From Thalassospira sp. HF15 (GTDB lineage Bacteria; Pseudomonadota; Alphaproteobacteria; Rhodospirillales; Thalassospiraceae), in contig NZ_JAAVKI010000006.1 of NCBI RefSeq assembly GCF_011806525.1, forward strand, positions 186,001 to 250,000: 64,000 bases of DNA, in the 5' to 3' direction. Numbering within the stretch: position 1 is the first letter of the stretch; each line of letters begins with the position of its first letter. The translations under genes were made by a program, and so were the position numbers. This document shows positions 7,456 through 17,617 of the stretch, piece after piece. The notes below the pieces were generated by a model. It saw only the letters and a program-made list of their open reading frames with translations. It ran no database searches and was not told the origin of the DNA.

Positions 7456-9531
7456 CTAGATGTTGCGCAAACGATCCAGGAAGTTCTTGACCTGTTCATC
7501 AAGATTGCGGGCTTCCTCGGCCAGTTGGGTCGCGCCGGCCTGCACGTTCGATGCTGCTTCACCGGTTTCCTGGGAGGTGTTGCGGACAATCCCGATGGAG
7601 GAAGATACCTCGTTGGTGCCCGCAGCTGCCTGCTGAACATTGCCCGATATCTCGGCGGTCGCAGCGCCTTGTTCCTCAACGGCAGAGGCAATGGCGGTGG
7701 CGATTTCATTGATGCTTTCCATGGTTTCCGTCACCCGCTCAATCGCACCAACCGTGTTTTGCGTTTCCGATTGGATGGAGCCGATCTGTTGGGCGATGTC
7801 CTCGGTCGCCTTGGCGGTCTGGTTGGCCAGGTTTTTCACTTCCTGTGCGACAACGGCAAAGCCCTTGCCTGCTTCACCGGCACGGGCTGCTTCGATGGTC
7901 GCATTGAGTGCCAGAAGGTTGGTCTGGGCGGCAATGTCATTGATCAGACTGACCACTTCGCCGATGCGGTCTGCTGCCTCGGCAAGGCCGGTGACCATGG
8001 CGTTGGCCCGTGACGCTTCATCGACAGCCGTATTGGAAATGTCTGATGATTTCGCCACCTGAGAACTGATTTCCTGAATGGAGGCAGACAGTTCCTCGGT
8101 CGCGGACGCAACAGTCTGGACATTGGCGCTGGCTTCATCAGCTGCTGCGGCAACGACAACGGCCTGTTCGGAGCTTTCATCCGCTGCACGGCGCATCTGG
8201 CGCGAAACGGTTTCCATGTTACCAGCACTGTCAGACACGTTGACAACGATGGACCCGACCGACTTTTCAAACTCGTCGGCCATCTGCAGGCGGGTACGAT
8301 TGCGTTCTTCGCTGGCCTTGTGTTCGGCCTCCAGCTTTTCACGTTCCGCCTTTTGCATGCCTGCGGACGCTTCCTTGAACGCTTCGAGCGCCTTGGCGAT
8401 TGCCCCGATCTCGTCATCACGTTTGAGATAGGGCACGGTGACGTCAAACTGGCCTTTCTGAAGGTGATCGATGACCCCGGCAACACGGGTCATCGGACGT
8501 GAAACGAGGTTTCTGGTCGACAGAAGAACCACGGCAATGACGATGGCCAGAAGGATCACGCCGCCGATCAGGGTGGCATTACGCAGATTGTTTGCAGGCG
8601 CGTAGACCGTTGCCAGTGGCACATTGACAACAACGCCCCACTGATTGGGGTATCCGGCGATCTCGACCGGCACAATCATGTGCATTGTGGTATCATCATC
8701 AACCCGGGTTGATGTGCCCGTTTGCATGGCTTCAAGAATGGCAGCATGCACAGTGTTATCGGGTTCAAGCGTGGTTCCGCGAATGTCAGGGTCTTCGTGT
8801 GCAACCCATGTGCCTTGCGCTGACACAAGATTGACCGTACCGGTGCCAAAGGGTGTCAGTTCTGCAAAGCGCTCGGAAAGGGCATTGAGTTCAAGGTCAA
8901 CCCCAAGAACCCCCAGAAACTCACCATTCGGGTTTTGCACCGGATAGACAAAGGATGTCAGAACAACGTCACGGCCCTGAATGTCATAGGTGATGGCATC
9001 CGTGACGTAGGGTTGATTGGTGTCGCGCGGGGTCGTGTAATATTCATTGACCTCGGGATTATCGAGCCCGGTCAGATGATAGGGCGTAATGCCTTCGCCG
9101 AAATTATAATAATAGGTGACATACTGACCGGTGCCATCACCGAACGGTTCACCTTCGTCTTTGTAGTCTGCATCCTTGCCATCAAGTGCATCGGGTTCGA
9201 ACCCGGACCAGGCACCCGCAAGCGTTGGATTGTCAATCAGCGTGCGGTTTAGAATTTCGTTATAGGCGCTGCGATCAACGCCCCCTTTTTCCCGGATAGC
9301 GCGAAAAGCACCGGCAAGGTTTTTTGCGACCAGCATGCCACCGTTGAGAACGCTACCGGCTTGCTCCGCATGATGGCTTGCAACGGCGCGTGCCTCGCCG
9401 ACGGTCAATTCCTCGGTCGTCTGGCTGGTTTGAACGGTTTGAAGGGAAATGCCTGCAATCAGGCAGAGTGCTATGGCTATGGCACTCACAACGGTGAGCT
9501 TTGCACCAAGTGACAGGGAGGAAAATTTCAT
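7456..9531 (-). CDS. Methyl-accepting chemotaxis protein with periplasmic Cache sensor
   Basis: A 691-residue transmembrane chemoreceptor. TM1 covers about residues 10-32, a large periplasmic double-Cache-like domain about 40-305 ([33 protein letters not shown]), TM2 about 312-332 ([16 protein letters not shown]), and HAMP about 335-390. The cytoplasmic signalling domain has the conserved hairpin tip [20 protein letters not shown] followed by [12 protein letters not shown]. The ligand is probably a small molecule such as an amino or organic acid, but this cannot be read. It is monocistronic, with a strong terminator. Confidence 0.93.
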   Translation of the reverse strand: MKFSSLSLGAKLTVVSAIAIALCLIAGISLQTVQTSQTTEELTVGEARAVASHHAEQAGSVLNGGMLVAKNLAGAFRAIREKGGVDRSAYNEILNRTLIDNPTLAGAWSGFEPDALDGKDADYKDEGEPFGDGTGQYVTYYYNFGEGITPYHLTGLDNPEVNEYYTTPRDTNQPYVTDAITYDIQGRDVVLTSFVYPVQNPNGEFLGVLGVDLELNALSERFAELTPFGTGTVNLVSAQGTWVAHEDPDIRGTTLEPDNTVHAAILEAMQTGTSTRVDDDTTMHMIVPVEIAGYPNQWGVVVNVPLATVYAPANNLRNATLIGGVILLAIVIAVVLLSTRNLVSRPMTRVAGVIDHLQKGQFDVTVPYLKRDDEIGAIAKALEAFKEASAGMQKAEREKLEAEHKASEERNRTRLQMADEFEKSVGSIVVNVSDSAGNMETVSRQMRRAADESSEQAVVVAAAADEASANVQTVASATEELSASIQEISSQVAKSSDISNTAVDEASRANAMVTGLAEAADRIGEVVSLINDIAAQTNLLALNATIEAARAGEAGKGFAVVAQEVKNLANQTAKATEDIAQQIGSIQSETQNTVGAIERVTETMESINEIATAIASAVEEQGAATAEISGNVQQAAAGTNEVSSSIGIVRNTSQETGEAASNVQAGATQLAEEARNLDEQVKNFLDRLRNI

Positions 9532-9638
9532 CTAGCTGACCTTCCGACCTATGCGTTCGTAGAGCTGAACGCACAATGATATTACATAGTCCAAATCAAT
9601 GGCTTGGTGAGGGAAGTAGGCACTGCACTGAGTGGCCT

Positions 9639-9655
9639 TATTCTAAAGTAGAATA
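9639..9655. other. Short hairpin/dyad between chemoreceptor and GGDEF-EAL genes
   Basis: TATTCTA, a 3-nt spacer AAG, then TAGAATA. It sits 42 nt past the end of the GGDEF-EAL gene and upstream of the chemoreceptor. It has no T-run, so it is a weak terminator or a binding dyad; function unclear. Confidence 0.35.
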
Positions 9656-9696
9656 TCAGCGAAGGGAAGGTCTTAGGTGGGTGTTTAACTCCGGAA

Positions 9697-12126
9697 TTAG
9701 AAGTTTCCGGTTTTCCCGATGACAGGTGCAAAGACCTCTTTTGCCGGGATGGGTTTGCCAAACAGGAAGCCCTGCAGCTCGATATTGGGCACATTGCGCA
9801 GGAAATTGTGCTGCTTTTTGGTTTCCACGCCCTCGGCGGTCACCTGAAGGTCAAGGGCATCGGCCATGGCCAGCATGGCATTGATCAGGGCGACATCATC
9901 GGGCACACCTTGGACAAATGCTCGGTCGATCTTGATGCGTTTGATCGGCAGGTTTTTGATCGACCGCAAGCAGGAATAGCCGGTGCCAAAATCATCAATC
10001 GCCAGGGAGACGCCGACTTCACGCAAGTCATGCAGCGTCTGGATCATTGCTGCTTCATCCTGGATCATGCTTTCGGTGACTTCGATTTCAAGATGTTCGG
10101 CCGGAAGCCCCGAAAGTGCCAGTTCATTTTGTACGATCTCGGCAAAGTTCGGCAGCTGCATCTGACGGACCGAAACATTCACCGCCATGCGCAGTTTTTG
10201 GCCGTACTCATCCTGCCAGCGGCGTGCCTGCTGACAGGCCTCGCGGAGGACCCAGTCGCCGATTTCAAGGATCAAACCGCTTTTTTCGGCAATCGGGATG
10301 ATTTCGTGCGGACCAACCAGCCCCTGGGTCGGATGGTTCCAGCGTAACAGTGCCTCAACCCCGACCATGTCGCCGGTTTTGCCATCAATCTGCGGCTGAT
10401 AGTGCAAGACCAGCTGGTCGTTTTCCAGGCCGCGGCGCAGCTCCAGCGAGCGGGTCATATAGTGGGCGGCATTTGCCGTCATTTCCGGTTCATAGAGTGC
10501 CCAGGTGCGTCGTCCACGATCCTTGGCGGCATACATGGCGGTATCGGCATGGCGGATCAGATCATGAGACGAATGCCCATGCAACGGGAACAGCGAAATG
10601 CCGACGCTGGCCGAGATGTTCATTTCATGACCACTGATGAAGAACGGACGTTGCAGTTCCTGAATGATCTGCTGGGCCAGATTGGCTGCGGCGGCCTCGT
10701 TCGGGATGTCTTCGCGGATGATCAGAAATTCGTCACCGCCCAGACGTGAAATCGTGTCGGTGCGTCGGGTAATTCCCTTTATCCGGGTGGCAGCAATCAG
10801 AATAACCTGATCACCTGCGGCATGGCCCAGGGTATCGTTGATATTCTTGAAATCATCAATATCAAGAAACAGGCATGTCACCATCGTGCCATTCGGTTCG
10901 CAGCGGCCAATCGCCCGGTTCAGGCGATCGGTTGCCAAGAGCCGGTTGGGCAGGCTGGTCAGTCCGTCATACTGGGCAAGATAATGCAGTTCCTGCTCGG
11001 CTTGCCGAATGGCGGTGCGGTCCGAGACAATCGCAACGAAATGGGTGAGTTCGTTTTCTTCGTTCTCGACAGAGATCACCTGAAGCGACAGGGATATCGG
11101 GTTCCCCTTGTTATCGCGCGTATCAAGATCACGGTTCCATTGGCGACGCGCCCCGATGCCGGCAAACAGTTCACGAAAGAACTCGGCGGGATGTTCATTC
11201 GGTGAGAAGAAATAGGGCGGCTTGTTAAGCGTGTTTTCCTCTTTGGTGCCGGTAATCCGGTAATAGGCTTTGTTGGCGTTGGTGACATTAAGTTCCGGAT
11301 CTAGGATCAGGATGCCGTCCTGTGTGGTTTCAAAGACGGTCATTGCCTCGCGCAGTTTGTCCTGGGTCAGGCGTTGGTCGGTGATGTCCTGCATCATGCC
11401 GACAATGCGCTGCGTGCCTTTGCGTTCTTCGCCAAACGATTTTCCCCGCGCACGCAACCAACGATAGTCGCCACCGGGATCACGACTGCGAAATACGACG
11501 TCGTAAAAGTCCCCGTGGGCAACCGCATAGGCAAATGCCTTATGCACCATATCGCGATCTTCGGACGCCACCCGTTCCAGGAAGGCATCCCAGCTTTCGG
11601 TCACCGTTTCGGTTTCCTGATGCGCCTCGAAATTGCCTAGACCGGTACTGTGCATCTGGCGGGAACCGACATCAATTTCCCAGCAACTCATGCGGGCTGC
11701 GGTCATGGCCAGTGACAGGCGTTGCTGGGTTTCAGACAGCGCGACCTCGGCCGCACGCCGTTCCAGCGCCATCTGGATGGTGGCATGGAGTTCACGGTCG
11801 GAAAATGGCTTGATCAAAAAGCCATAAGGGCGCGTTTTCTGGGCACGCGACAGGGTGGCGTCTTCGGAATGCGCCGAGACATAGATTACCGGAATATGCA
11901 AATCACACGGAATGCCAGCAGCCGTTTCAATGCCGTCAATGTCGCCATCAATGCGAATATCCATCAGGATGATATCGGGCGGATCACTCTCGATGGCCGC
12001 AAGCGCGTCGCTGCCGCGTGTATGCGCGCTGGTGCGTTCATATCCCAGCTTTTCAAGCTGCTTGCGCAAATGAAGGGCAATGATGCGCTCATCCTCGACA
12101 ATCATCACATGGATCGCATGCACCAT
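9697..12126 (-). CDS. Response regulator with PAS, GGDEF and EAL domains (c-di-GMP turnover)
   Basis: About 809 residues. An N-terminal receiver domain (phospho-acceptor Asp in DIILMDIRIDG, conserved Lys in LIKPFSD) is followed by two PAS/PAC units (about 140-255 and 262-378), GGDEF (about 385-545) and EAL (about 555-800). The cyclase active site RLGGDEF is intact and preceded by an RxxD product-inhibition site (RRTD). The phosphodiesterase residues are also intact (EALLRW, NVSVRQ, EVTES, IDDFGTGYS, KIDRAF, EGVET). Both activities are therefore possible. Overlap with the upstream HisKA_2 kinase gene shows that the kinase is its partner. Start is ATG 12126; a TTG at 12135 overlapping the kinase stop is the alternative. 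Confidence 0.92.
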   Translation of the reverse strand: MVHAIHVMIVEDERIIALHLRKQLEKLGYERTSAHTRGSDALAAIESDPPDIILMDIRIDGDIDGIETAAGIPCDLHIPVIYVSAHSEDATLSRAQKTRPYGFLIKPFSDRELHATIQMALERRAAEVALSETQQRLSLAMTAARMSCWEIDVGSRQMHSTGLGNFEAHQETETVTESWDAFLERVASEDRDMVHKAFAYAVAHGDFYDVVFRSRDPGGDYRWLRARGKSFGEERKGTQRIVGMMQDITDQRLTQDKLREAMTVFETTQDGILILDPELNVTNANKAYYRITGTKEENTLNKPPYFFSPNEHPAEFFRELFAGIGARRQWNRDLDTRDNKGNPISLSLQVISVENEENELTHFVAIVSDRTAIRQAEQELHYLAQYDGLTSLPNRLLATDRLNRAIGRCEPNGTMVTCLFLDIDDFKNINDTLGHAAGDQVILIAATRIKGITRRTDTISRLGGDEFLIIREDIPNEAAAANLAQQIIQELQRPFFISGHEMNISASVGISLFPLHGHSSHDLIRHADTAMYAAKDRGRRTWALYEPEMTANAAHYMTRSLELRRGLENDQLVLHYQPQIDGKTGDMVGVEALLRWNHPTQGLVGPHEIIPIAEKSGLILEIGDWVLREACQQARRWQDEYGQKLRMAVNVSVRQMQLPNFAEIVQNELALSGLPAEHLEIEVTESMIQDEAAMIQTLHDLREVGVSLAIDDFGTGYSCLRSIKNLPIKRIKIDRAFVQGVPDDVALINAMLAMADALDLQVTAEGVETKKQHNFLRNVPNIELQGFLFGKPIPAKEVFAPVIGKTGNF

Positions 12127-12131
12127 CTTGA

Positions 12132-13190
12132 TCAATTCCCTTCCGTGAAGGTAATGACAAATGTGGTTTCGCCTTCGGTTTTGACATCAAGGGTGCCGCC
12201 AATCTGATCGACCAGCAGTTCGATCAACTGCAGGCCAAGCCCGTCACTTGTCCCCGGCTTGAAGCCATCTGGCATGCCGCAGCCGTTATCAGAGACGCAA
12301 AGTGCGACCGTATCGTCATCGATCTTTCTCGTCGAAACATCGATTTGGCCATTGGCTCCGTCCGGGAAGCCATGTTTAAGGGCATTGGTGATCAGTTCAT
12401 TGGCAATCAGGCCGCATGGCACGGCCTGGTCTATGGCAAGGTGAACATCGGCAAAATCACTTTTGACCTGAACGCGGGTGACATCGACATTGAAGGTTGC
12501 CAGAAGAGACGAAATCAGGCTTTCGCAGAAATTGGCAAAATCGACTTTGGCGATGTCTTCGCTTTGATAGAGCGACTGGTGAATTTGCGCCATGGACCGC
12601 ACGCGGTTGCAGCTGTCAATCAGGGCGTCGCGGGCCTGAATGTCGATGACCGAGGATGTCTGCATGTCCAAAAGGCTGTGGATGATTTGCAGATTGTTTT
12701 TTACCCGGTGATGGACCTCTGACAGCAGTGTTTCCTTTTCGCGCAGCGACCGAGCGATCTGTTCTTCGCGATGCTTGCGCTCGGAAATGTCGGAGATCGC
12801 AGCGAGAATTTGCATGTTTTCCCCGTCCGAGATCGGATTTAAGCCAATCTCGACCGGGAACTCGCTGCCATCCTTGCGCAATGCATAAAGATCACGACCA
12901 GCCCCCATCGGGCGTGGGTTCGGATGATCGGTATAGGAGCCGCGCAATTTGGGATGACCCGCGCGAAAGCATTCGGGAACAAGCATCTCGATTGGTTGGC
13001 CGAGCAATTCACGCCGGGAATAGCCGAAAATGATTTCGGTTTGGGCATTGACCATTTCCATGGTCCCGTCAGTTCCGATCAGGATCATGGCATTTGGCGC
13101 GTATTCGACAACACGCTCAAACCGTTGATCCGGACTTACCGTCGGAAAGGCATTGGCGGTGATCTTTTCACCAGTCTCTCCAAACGACAT
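12132..13190 (-). CDS. PAS-domain sensor histidine kinase, HisKA_2 type
   Basis: A soluble 352-residue kinase. The PAS domain (about 20-140; PNAMILIGTDGTMEMVNAQ) is followed by the HisKA_2 dimerisation/phosphoacceptor helix with EVHHRVKNNLQIIHSLLD and an ATPase domain with N-box NALKHG and G-box DNGCGMPDG. There is no membrane segment, so the signal is probably internal (redox, light or a ligand bound by PAS). SD-like GGAG precedes ATG 13190. It overlaps the downstream GGDEF-EAL response regulator by 4-9 nt, so the two form a dedicated phosphorelay controlling c-di-GMP. Confidence 0.9.
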   Translation of the reverse strand: MSFGETGEKITANAFPTVSPDQRFERVVEYAPNAMILIGTDGTMEMVNAQTEIIFGYSRRELLGQPIEMLVPECFRAGHPKLRGSYTDHPNPRPMGAGRDLYALRKDGSEFPVEIGLNPISDGENMQILAAISDISERKHREEQIARSLREKETLLSEVHHRVKNNLQIIHSLLDMQTSSVIDIQARDALIDSCNRVRSMAQIHQSLYQSEDIAKVDFANFCESLISSLLATFNVDVTRVQVKSDFADVHLAIDQAVPCGLIANELITNALKHGFPDGANGQIDVSTRKIDDDTVALCVSDNGCGMPDGFKPGTSDGLGLQLIELLVDQIGGTLDVKTEGETTFVITFTEGN

Positions 13191-13604
13191 CAAAACACTC
13201 CAATCTTCGTGCTTGGTTCGTCGGTCGGGATTGCTTTCGCTTAGAAATTGATCACACGTATTAAACTATAATAATTCTGTACTCGACTTCAACCATCTGT
13301 ACTTTATGGAAAATATTGATGCGATTTAAGCCTTGGCTCCCTGTGAGGGATATTTGGCTACGAATGGTGAAATTCAACTACACTTACGTGTAGCTTTGGT
13401 CCCGGCCTTTCAAACAGCAAGATCCCTCTAAAGTTGGGCGAATTTCCCATCAATTCCGCGATTATTTGGCTGCCATGCGCAACAGGTGCTTGATCTTGGC
13501 CCGAAGTGGGGTATAGCTTCGCGCAAACATGCGACCCTTGTGGTTGCATGTCGTTTATGGTTTCCGAGAATTCAACGATCCAACTGACAAACAAGGTTTC
13601 AAAA
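13191..13604. promoter_or_regulatory. Divergent intergenic region between the kinase and lysS
   Basis: This 414-nt gap carries no gene I can support. It is AT-rich near 13250-13320 (probable kinase promoter) and contains a short dyad CTACAC-TTAC-GTGTAG near 13380-13395. A sigma-70-like lysS promoter can be read as TTGATC (13490-13495), a 16-nt spacer and TATAGC (13512-13517). Confidence 0.55.
13527..13551 (+). other. Perfect 10-bp hairpin in the lysS leader
   Basis: ACATGCGACC (13527-13536) pairs with GGTTGCATGT (13542-13551), with one G-U wobble, around the 5-nt loop CTTGT. It is about ten nucleotides after the predicted -10 box and is not followed by a T-run, so it is a leader structure rather than a terminator. 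Confidence 0.55.
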
Positions 13605-15197
13605 ATGACAGCCGATCTTCGAGATGCCGCACTTAACAGCAACGTCTGGGCCTTTCAGGAAGCCAGCAAGCTGGTCAAGCGGTATAAACAGAAGGCGCCT
13701 GAAAAGGGCTATGTCCTTTTTGAAACCGGTTATGGTCCGTCGGGTCTGCCGCATATCGGCACTTTTGGCGAAGTCGCACGTACGACCTACGTACGTCGTG
13801 CCTTTGAAACCATGTGCGATATCCCGACCAAGCTGTTTTGCTTCTCCGATGACATGGACGGGCTTCGCAAGGTGCCCGACAATATCCCGAACAAGGACAT
13901 GGTTGCCGAGCATCTTGGCAAGGCGCTGACCAGCGTTCCCGACCCGTTTGGGACCCATGAAAGCTTTGCGCACCATAACAATGCCAAGCTGCGCGAATTC
14001 CTTGACGGTTTCGGGTTCGAATACGAATTCAAATCATCCACCGAATGCTACAAGTCCGGTGTGTTTGATGCGGCCCTTTTGCGTCTTCTTGAACGCTATG
14101 ACGCGGTTCAGAAAATCATGTTGCCGACCCTTGGTGAAGAACGTCGCGCGACCTATAGCCCCTTCATGCCGGTTGAGCCGGAAACCAACAAGGTTCTGAT
14201 GGCGAAAGTCACCGAACTGAATGTTGAAGCGGGCACCATCGTCTATGAGCACCCGGAAACCGGCAAGCTGGTTGAAACCCCGGTCACCGGCGGGAACTGC
14301 AAATTGCAGTGGAAGCCGGACTGGGCGATGCGCTGGTATGCGCTGGGCGTTGATTATGAAATGGCCGGCAAGGACCTTATTCCGTCGGTCGAACTTGGCA
14401 ACAAGATCGTCAAGGCGCTTGGTGGCACCCCGCCGGAAGGCTTCAATTACGAGCTGTTCCTGGATGAAAATGCCCAGAAGATTTCCAAATCCAAGGGCAA
14501 CGGCCTTTCGATGGAAGACTGGCTGAAATATGCACCGGAAGACAGCCTGTCGCTGTTCATGTTCCAGAAGCCGAAAACCGCAAAGCGTCTGTATTTCGAT
14601 GTCATCCCGAAAACCGTGGATGAATACCTGACCTTTGCCGAAAAGCTCAAAACCGAAACCGACCCGACCAAAATCCTGCAGAATCCGGCCTGGCACATTC
14701 ATGCCGGTACGGCACCGGATCGCGACATTCCGCTGTCGTTTGGTATCCTTTTGAACCTTGTTTCGGTTTGCAACACCGATGACCGTGACCTGCTGTGGAA
14801 GTTCATTTCACGCTATGTCGCCGGTGCAACCCCGGAAAGCTCGCCATATCTGGACAAGCTGGTCGGCTATGCGATCAACTATTACAACGACTTCGTCAAA
14901 CCGACGAAGAGTTACCGCGCCCCGACCGAGGCAGAGCAGGCAGCGCTTAAAGATCTGCGCGATGCCCTGTCAAAGGTTGCCCCGGGTACGGAGCCGTCCG
15001 ATATCCAGACCGAAGTTTTCACCGTGGGCAAAAACCACAATTACGAAAATCTGCGCGACTGGTTCAGGGCACTTTACGAAGTGCTTTTGGGGCAGGAACA
15101 GGGTCCACGCATGGGATCGTTCATCGCGCTTTACGGCCTTGATGAAAGTGTTGCCCTGATCGACCGTGCATTGGCGGGCGAAGACCTTTCGGCCTAA
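13605..15197 (+). CDS. lysS: Lysyl-tRNA synthetase, class I
   Basis: A 530-residue class I LysRS, the archaeal-type enzyme that replaces class II LysRS in many alphaproteobacteria. It charges tRNA-Lys with lysine using ATP. The HIGH signature is PHIGT (49-53, in [13 protein letters not shown]) and the KMSKS signature is KISKS (about 292-296, followed by KGNG). The chosen start at 13605 has AAGG 8 nt upstream and gives the usual N-terminus ([19 protein letters not shown]); a longer reading from 13506 adds 33 non-conserved residues. A terminator follows the stop. Confidence 0.96.
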   Translation: MTADLRDAALNSNVWAFQEASKLVKRYKQKAPEKGYVLFETGYGPSGLPHIGTFGEVARTTYVRRAFETMCDIPTKLFCFSDDMDGLRKVPDNIPNKDMVAEHLGKALTSVPDPFGTHESFAHHNNAKLREFLDGFGFEYEFKSSTECYKSGVFDAALLRLLERYDAVQKIMLPTLGEERRATYSPFMPVEPETNKVLMAKVTELNVEAGTIVYEHPETGKLVETPVTGGNCKLQWKPDWAMRWYALGVDYEMAGKDLIPSVELGNKIVKALGGTPPEGFNYELFLDENAQKISKSKGNGLSMEDWLKYAPEDSLSLFMFQKPKTAKRLYFDVIPKTVDEYLTFAEKLKTETDPTKILQNPAWHIHAGTAPDRDIPLSFGILLNLVSVCNTDDRDLLWKFISRYVAGATPESSPYLDKLVGYAINYYNDFVKPTKSYRAPTEAEQAALKDLRDALSKVAPGTEPSDIQTEVFTVGKNHNYENLRDWFRALYEVLLGQEQGPRMGSFIALYGLDESVALIDRALAGEDLSA

Positions 15198-15222
15198 GCA
15201 TCCGATCAGATAAAATTACAGA

Positions 15223-15249
15223 CGGCTCGCCAAATGGCGGGCCGTTTTG
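15223..15249 (+). terminator. Intrinsic terminator of lysS
   Basis: ACGGC-T-CGCC pairs with GGCG-GCCGT (one bulge) around AAAT, then TTTTG. Confidence 0.75.
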
Positions 15250-15332
15250 CGTTTTGGGTCATATCGTTCAATAATCTGCCGGTCTGATCGGCTATGGCGG
15301 TGCTTTGCGTCACCAGCAGGGAATTGAATGAT

Positions 15333-16289
15333 ATGGGTTTTTGGCAAAAATCAATGATCGCGGTCGCCTGTTCCAAGCCGCTGCGTGCAGTGGGCGAGGC
15401 GGTTGGCCGCAAGACCGGACTTGCCGCACAGTTTGTCAGTGCCAATGATGGCCACGGGCATGTCGCGCGGGCAAAGACGCTTTCAGAGCACGGTATCCGG
15501 ACCTCGAGCTTCTATCTTGGCGAATATGTGAAGGACATCGCCCAGGTGACGGAAACGGTCGATCAGTTGGGCGATGTGATACCCAAGCTGGGGCAGGCCG
15601 GGCTTGATGTGCATGTGTCGATTGATCCGTCGCAGCTTGGATATATGCAGGACCGGGCATTGCTGGATCGCAACGTGGATCTGGTTGCCGCACAGGTGCG
15701 CCAAATTGCAGAAACCGCCGCCCCGTCCCAAACCATCCGGCTGATGATCGATATGGAAGATTTCGACATGGTCGATGATACGCTGGCATTGCATCACCGT
15801 CTGAGTGATGCCGGTATTCCCGTTGCGCAAACCCTGCAGGCGCGATTGCACAGAACGGAGGCCGACCTAAGCGATATGATCGCCCGTGGTGCGATGGTCC
15901 GGTTGGTCAAAGGGGCGATGGCCCCGCCAGCAAGTGTTGCCTTTACCGAGCGTGATCAGATTGACGCCAATTACCGCGCGCTGGCCGGGATGATGTTATC
16001 GGAAAACGCCAAGCAAAGCGGGTTTTTCCCAGTCTTTGGCAGTCATCATCGCGACCTTGTCCTTAAGATCGCCAAACAGGCGGATCAAAATGGGTGGGCG
16101 CGCGATCAGTTCGAATTTGAAATGCTGTATGGCGTTAATCAGCCCTTGCAGCGCGAACTGGTTGCGGCGGGCTATCGCCTGCGGCTTTATGCGCCGTTTG
16201 GCAAGGATTGGTGGGCCTATGCCTGGCGCAGGGTGGGGGAGAACCCGCGCAACCTGTCGCTTTTGATGAAGTCGGGACTTAATCACTAG
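15333..16289 (+). CDS. Proline dehydrogenase (monofunctional PutA-type PRODH)
   Basis: A 318-residue flavoprotein of the proline dehydrogenase family, which oxidises proline to pyrroline-5-carboxylate with FAD and passes electrons to quinone. Recognisable blocks are DMEDFDMVDDTL, RLVKGAMAPP, FGSHHRDLVLKI and, at the end, FEFEMLYGVNQ with YAPFGKDWWAYAWRRVGENP, the C-terminal substrate-binding block. Start 15333 is chosen for AGGGAA 9 nt upstream. A P5C dehydrogenase would be encoded elsewhere; none is adjacent. Confidence 0.87.
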   Translation: MGFWQKSMIAVACSKPLRAVGEAVGRKTGLAAQFVSANDGHGHVARAKTLSEHGIRTSSFYLGEYVKDIAQVTETVDQLGDVIPKLGQAGLDVHVSIDPSQLGYMQDRALLDRNVDLVAAQVRQIAETAAPSQTIRLMIDMEDFDMVDDTLALHHRLSDAGIPVAQTLQARLHRTEADLSDMIARGAMVRLVKGAMAPPASVAFTERDQIDANYRALAGMMLSENAKQSGFFPVFGSHHRDLVLKIAKQADQNGWARDQFEFEMLYGVNQPLQRELVAAGYRLRLYAPFGKDWWAYAWRRVGENPRNLSLLMKSGLNH

Positions 16290-16299
16290 GAAGATGATT

Positions 16300-16332
16300 T
16301 GAGGCCAGCATAATTCTGCTGGCCTCAGTCTT
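16300..16332 (+). terminator. Intrinsic terminator of the proline dehydrogenase gene
   Basis: TGAGGCCAGCA (16300-16310) and TGCTGGCCTCA (16317-16327) form an 11-bp stem followed by GTCTTTTT. It separates the two convergent genes. Confidence 0.85.
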
Positions 16333-16338
16333 TTTGGA

Positions 16339-17430
16339 TCAGCTTGGCGGCAGGTAACGCCGCAGTGGATGATCTTCAAACGGGGCAAGCAATACATGCC
16401 GCGCGCGTTGCCAGCCAACTCCGAAGGCCATCACCAGACCACCAACGATGAAGCAGACCAGAACAATCGTCATCGACGGATCGATGGCCGCTCCTTCAAA
16501 GCTCGATTGCAGCAAATAGCCGACATAGATCAGGCCACTGATGATTGGCGATCGACGATCAAGAATGAGCGAGAGCAACATGGCAATGATGATCACCGGG
16601 ATCATCGCAAAGGCCGCGGCCTCAAACGTGGCGGCAATCGAATGGATGGTCAGCGGCGCGCCAAAGACATACAGCCAGAACGCACATTCCGCCCAGCCAT
16701 TGACCCGATTGGGATCGCGGCTGTCGATGAAGATTGCCAAGGCGAGTAACACAATTCCGGTCACTGTAATCAGATAGGGGATATAGGGTTCTGCTGCCGG
16801 GCCAAAGGTTGCCATCAGAAGCGACCAGAACACCCCGACCAATCCCGCGGCAATCAACGCAAACGATACCGGCAGGCGATAGCGCAGGAAAAAGCCGATC
16901 TGAAAGGCAAAGCCGATCACGGCTACGAACACCAGCACATTCATCGACCGCTGACCAAAATCAATCACCGCATCAAGATCAGACAACTGGCCTGTCGATC
17001 CAGCAAACGACATATAAAGCGCAACCGCATAGATCATCAGCGTCGCACCAAGGGCGGCCATGATGGCGATCGAGGGCAGGGATGCCTTGAGCTTGCCAGC
17101 GATATATTCGGCCAGCGCGACATAGGCGATCATCGCCAGTGGCGGTGCAATCCAGAAGGCCGAACCATTGGCAAGCAGCCCCCACAGCACGAACCAACCG
17201 ATGGTCAGGGCAGCAATGCCAAGGGCAATGAAGATGTCATTCATGCCACGAAACAGGGTGAACTTTTCTGTTTCAGGCGATTCATCTGATTGTTGGGCCA
17301 GATACCCCTCAAGGCGGGCAAAGGCCTCTTCGCTCAGCACGCCAGCCGATACCGCATTTCGGATATCGGCAAGGGTGAATTGATTGTTTTTCACGGTGGC
17401 TCCGGATTGTTTTGAAGAGCTGATTTTCAT
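16339..17430 (-). CDS. Polytopic membrane protein of unknown function
   Basis: A 363-residue protein with a hydrophilic N-terminus (about 60 residues, including DIRNAVSAGVLSEEAFARLEGYL, which looks like a short helical oligomerisation or SHOCT-like stretch) followed by about nine or ten hydrophobic segments. The C-terminal tail reads WQRARHVLLAPFEDHPLRRYLPP. The overall plan resembles DUF2157-like membrane proteins, but I cannot name the family with confidence. It is monocistronic. Confidence 0.75.
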   Translation of the reverse strand: MKISSSKQSGATVKNNQFTLADIRNAVSAGVLSEEAFARLEGYLAQQSDESPETEKFTLFRGMNDIFIALGIAALTIGWFVLWGLLANGSAFWIAPPLAMIAYVALAEYIAGKLKASLPSIAIMAALGATLMIYAVALYMSFAGSTGQLSDLDAVIDFGQRSMNVLVFVAVIGFAFQIGFFLRYRLPVSFALIAAGLVGVFWSLLMATFGPAAEPYIPYLITVTGIVLLALAIFIDSRDPNRVNGWAECAFWLYVFGAPLTIHSIAATFEAAAFAMIPVIIIAMLLSLILDRRSPIISGLIYVGYLLQSSFEGAAIDPSMTIVLVCFIVGGLVMAFGVGWQRARHVLLAPFEDHPLRRYLPPS

Positions 17431-17580
17431 TTTATCTGCACGTGTCCAAGCGCTCAGTGATACACGGCAATCGGCCGGTTTTCAATTTTCGGCATTCTAT
17501 TTTGCCATCTGTTAAGCGCGGAATAAGACATCAACGGGGCAACAAACAGGGCGATTAACCCGATTACAATGTTTGGGTAA

Positions 17581-17600
17581 TAAGTTAGTGAACTGACTTA
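17581..17600. promoter_or_regulatory. Operator candidate upstream of the TetR gene
   Basis: TAAGTTAGT-GA-ACTGACTTA, with 8 of 9 positions symmetric, lies 18 nt before the start of the TetR-family gene. The size and symmetry suit TetR-family autorepression. Confidence 0.55.
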
Positions 17601-17617
17601 TATTGTTTGAGGTATCC

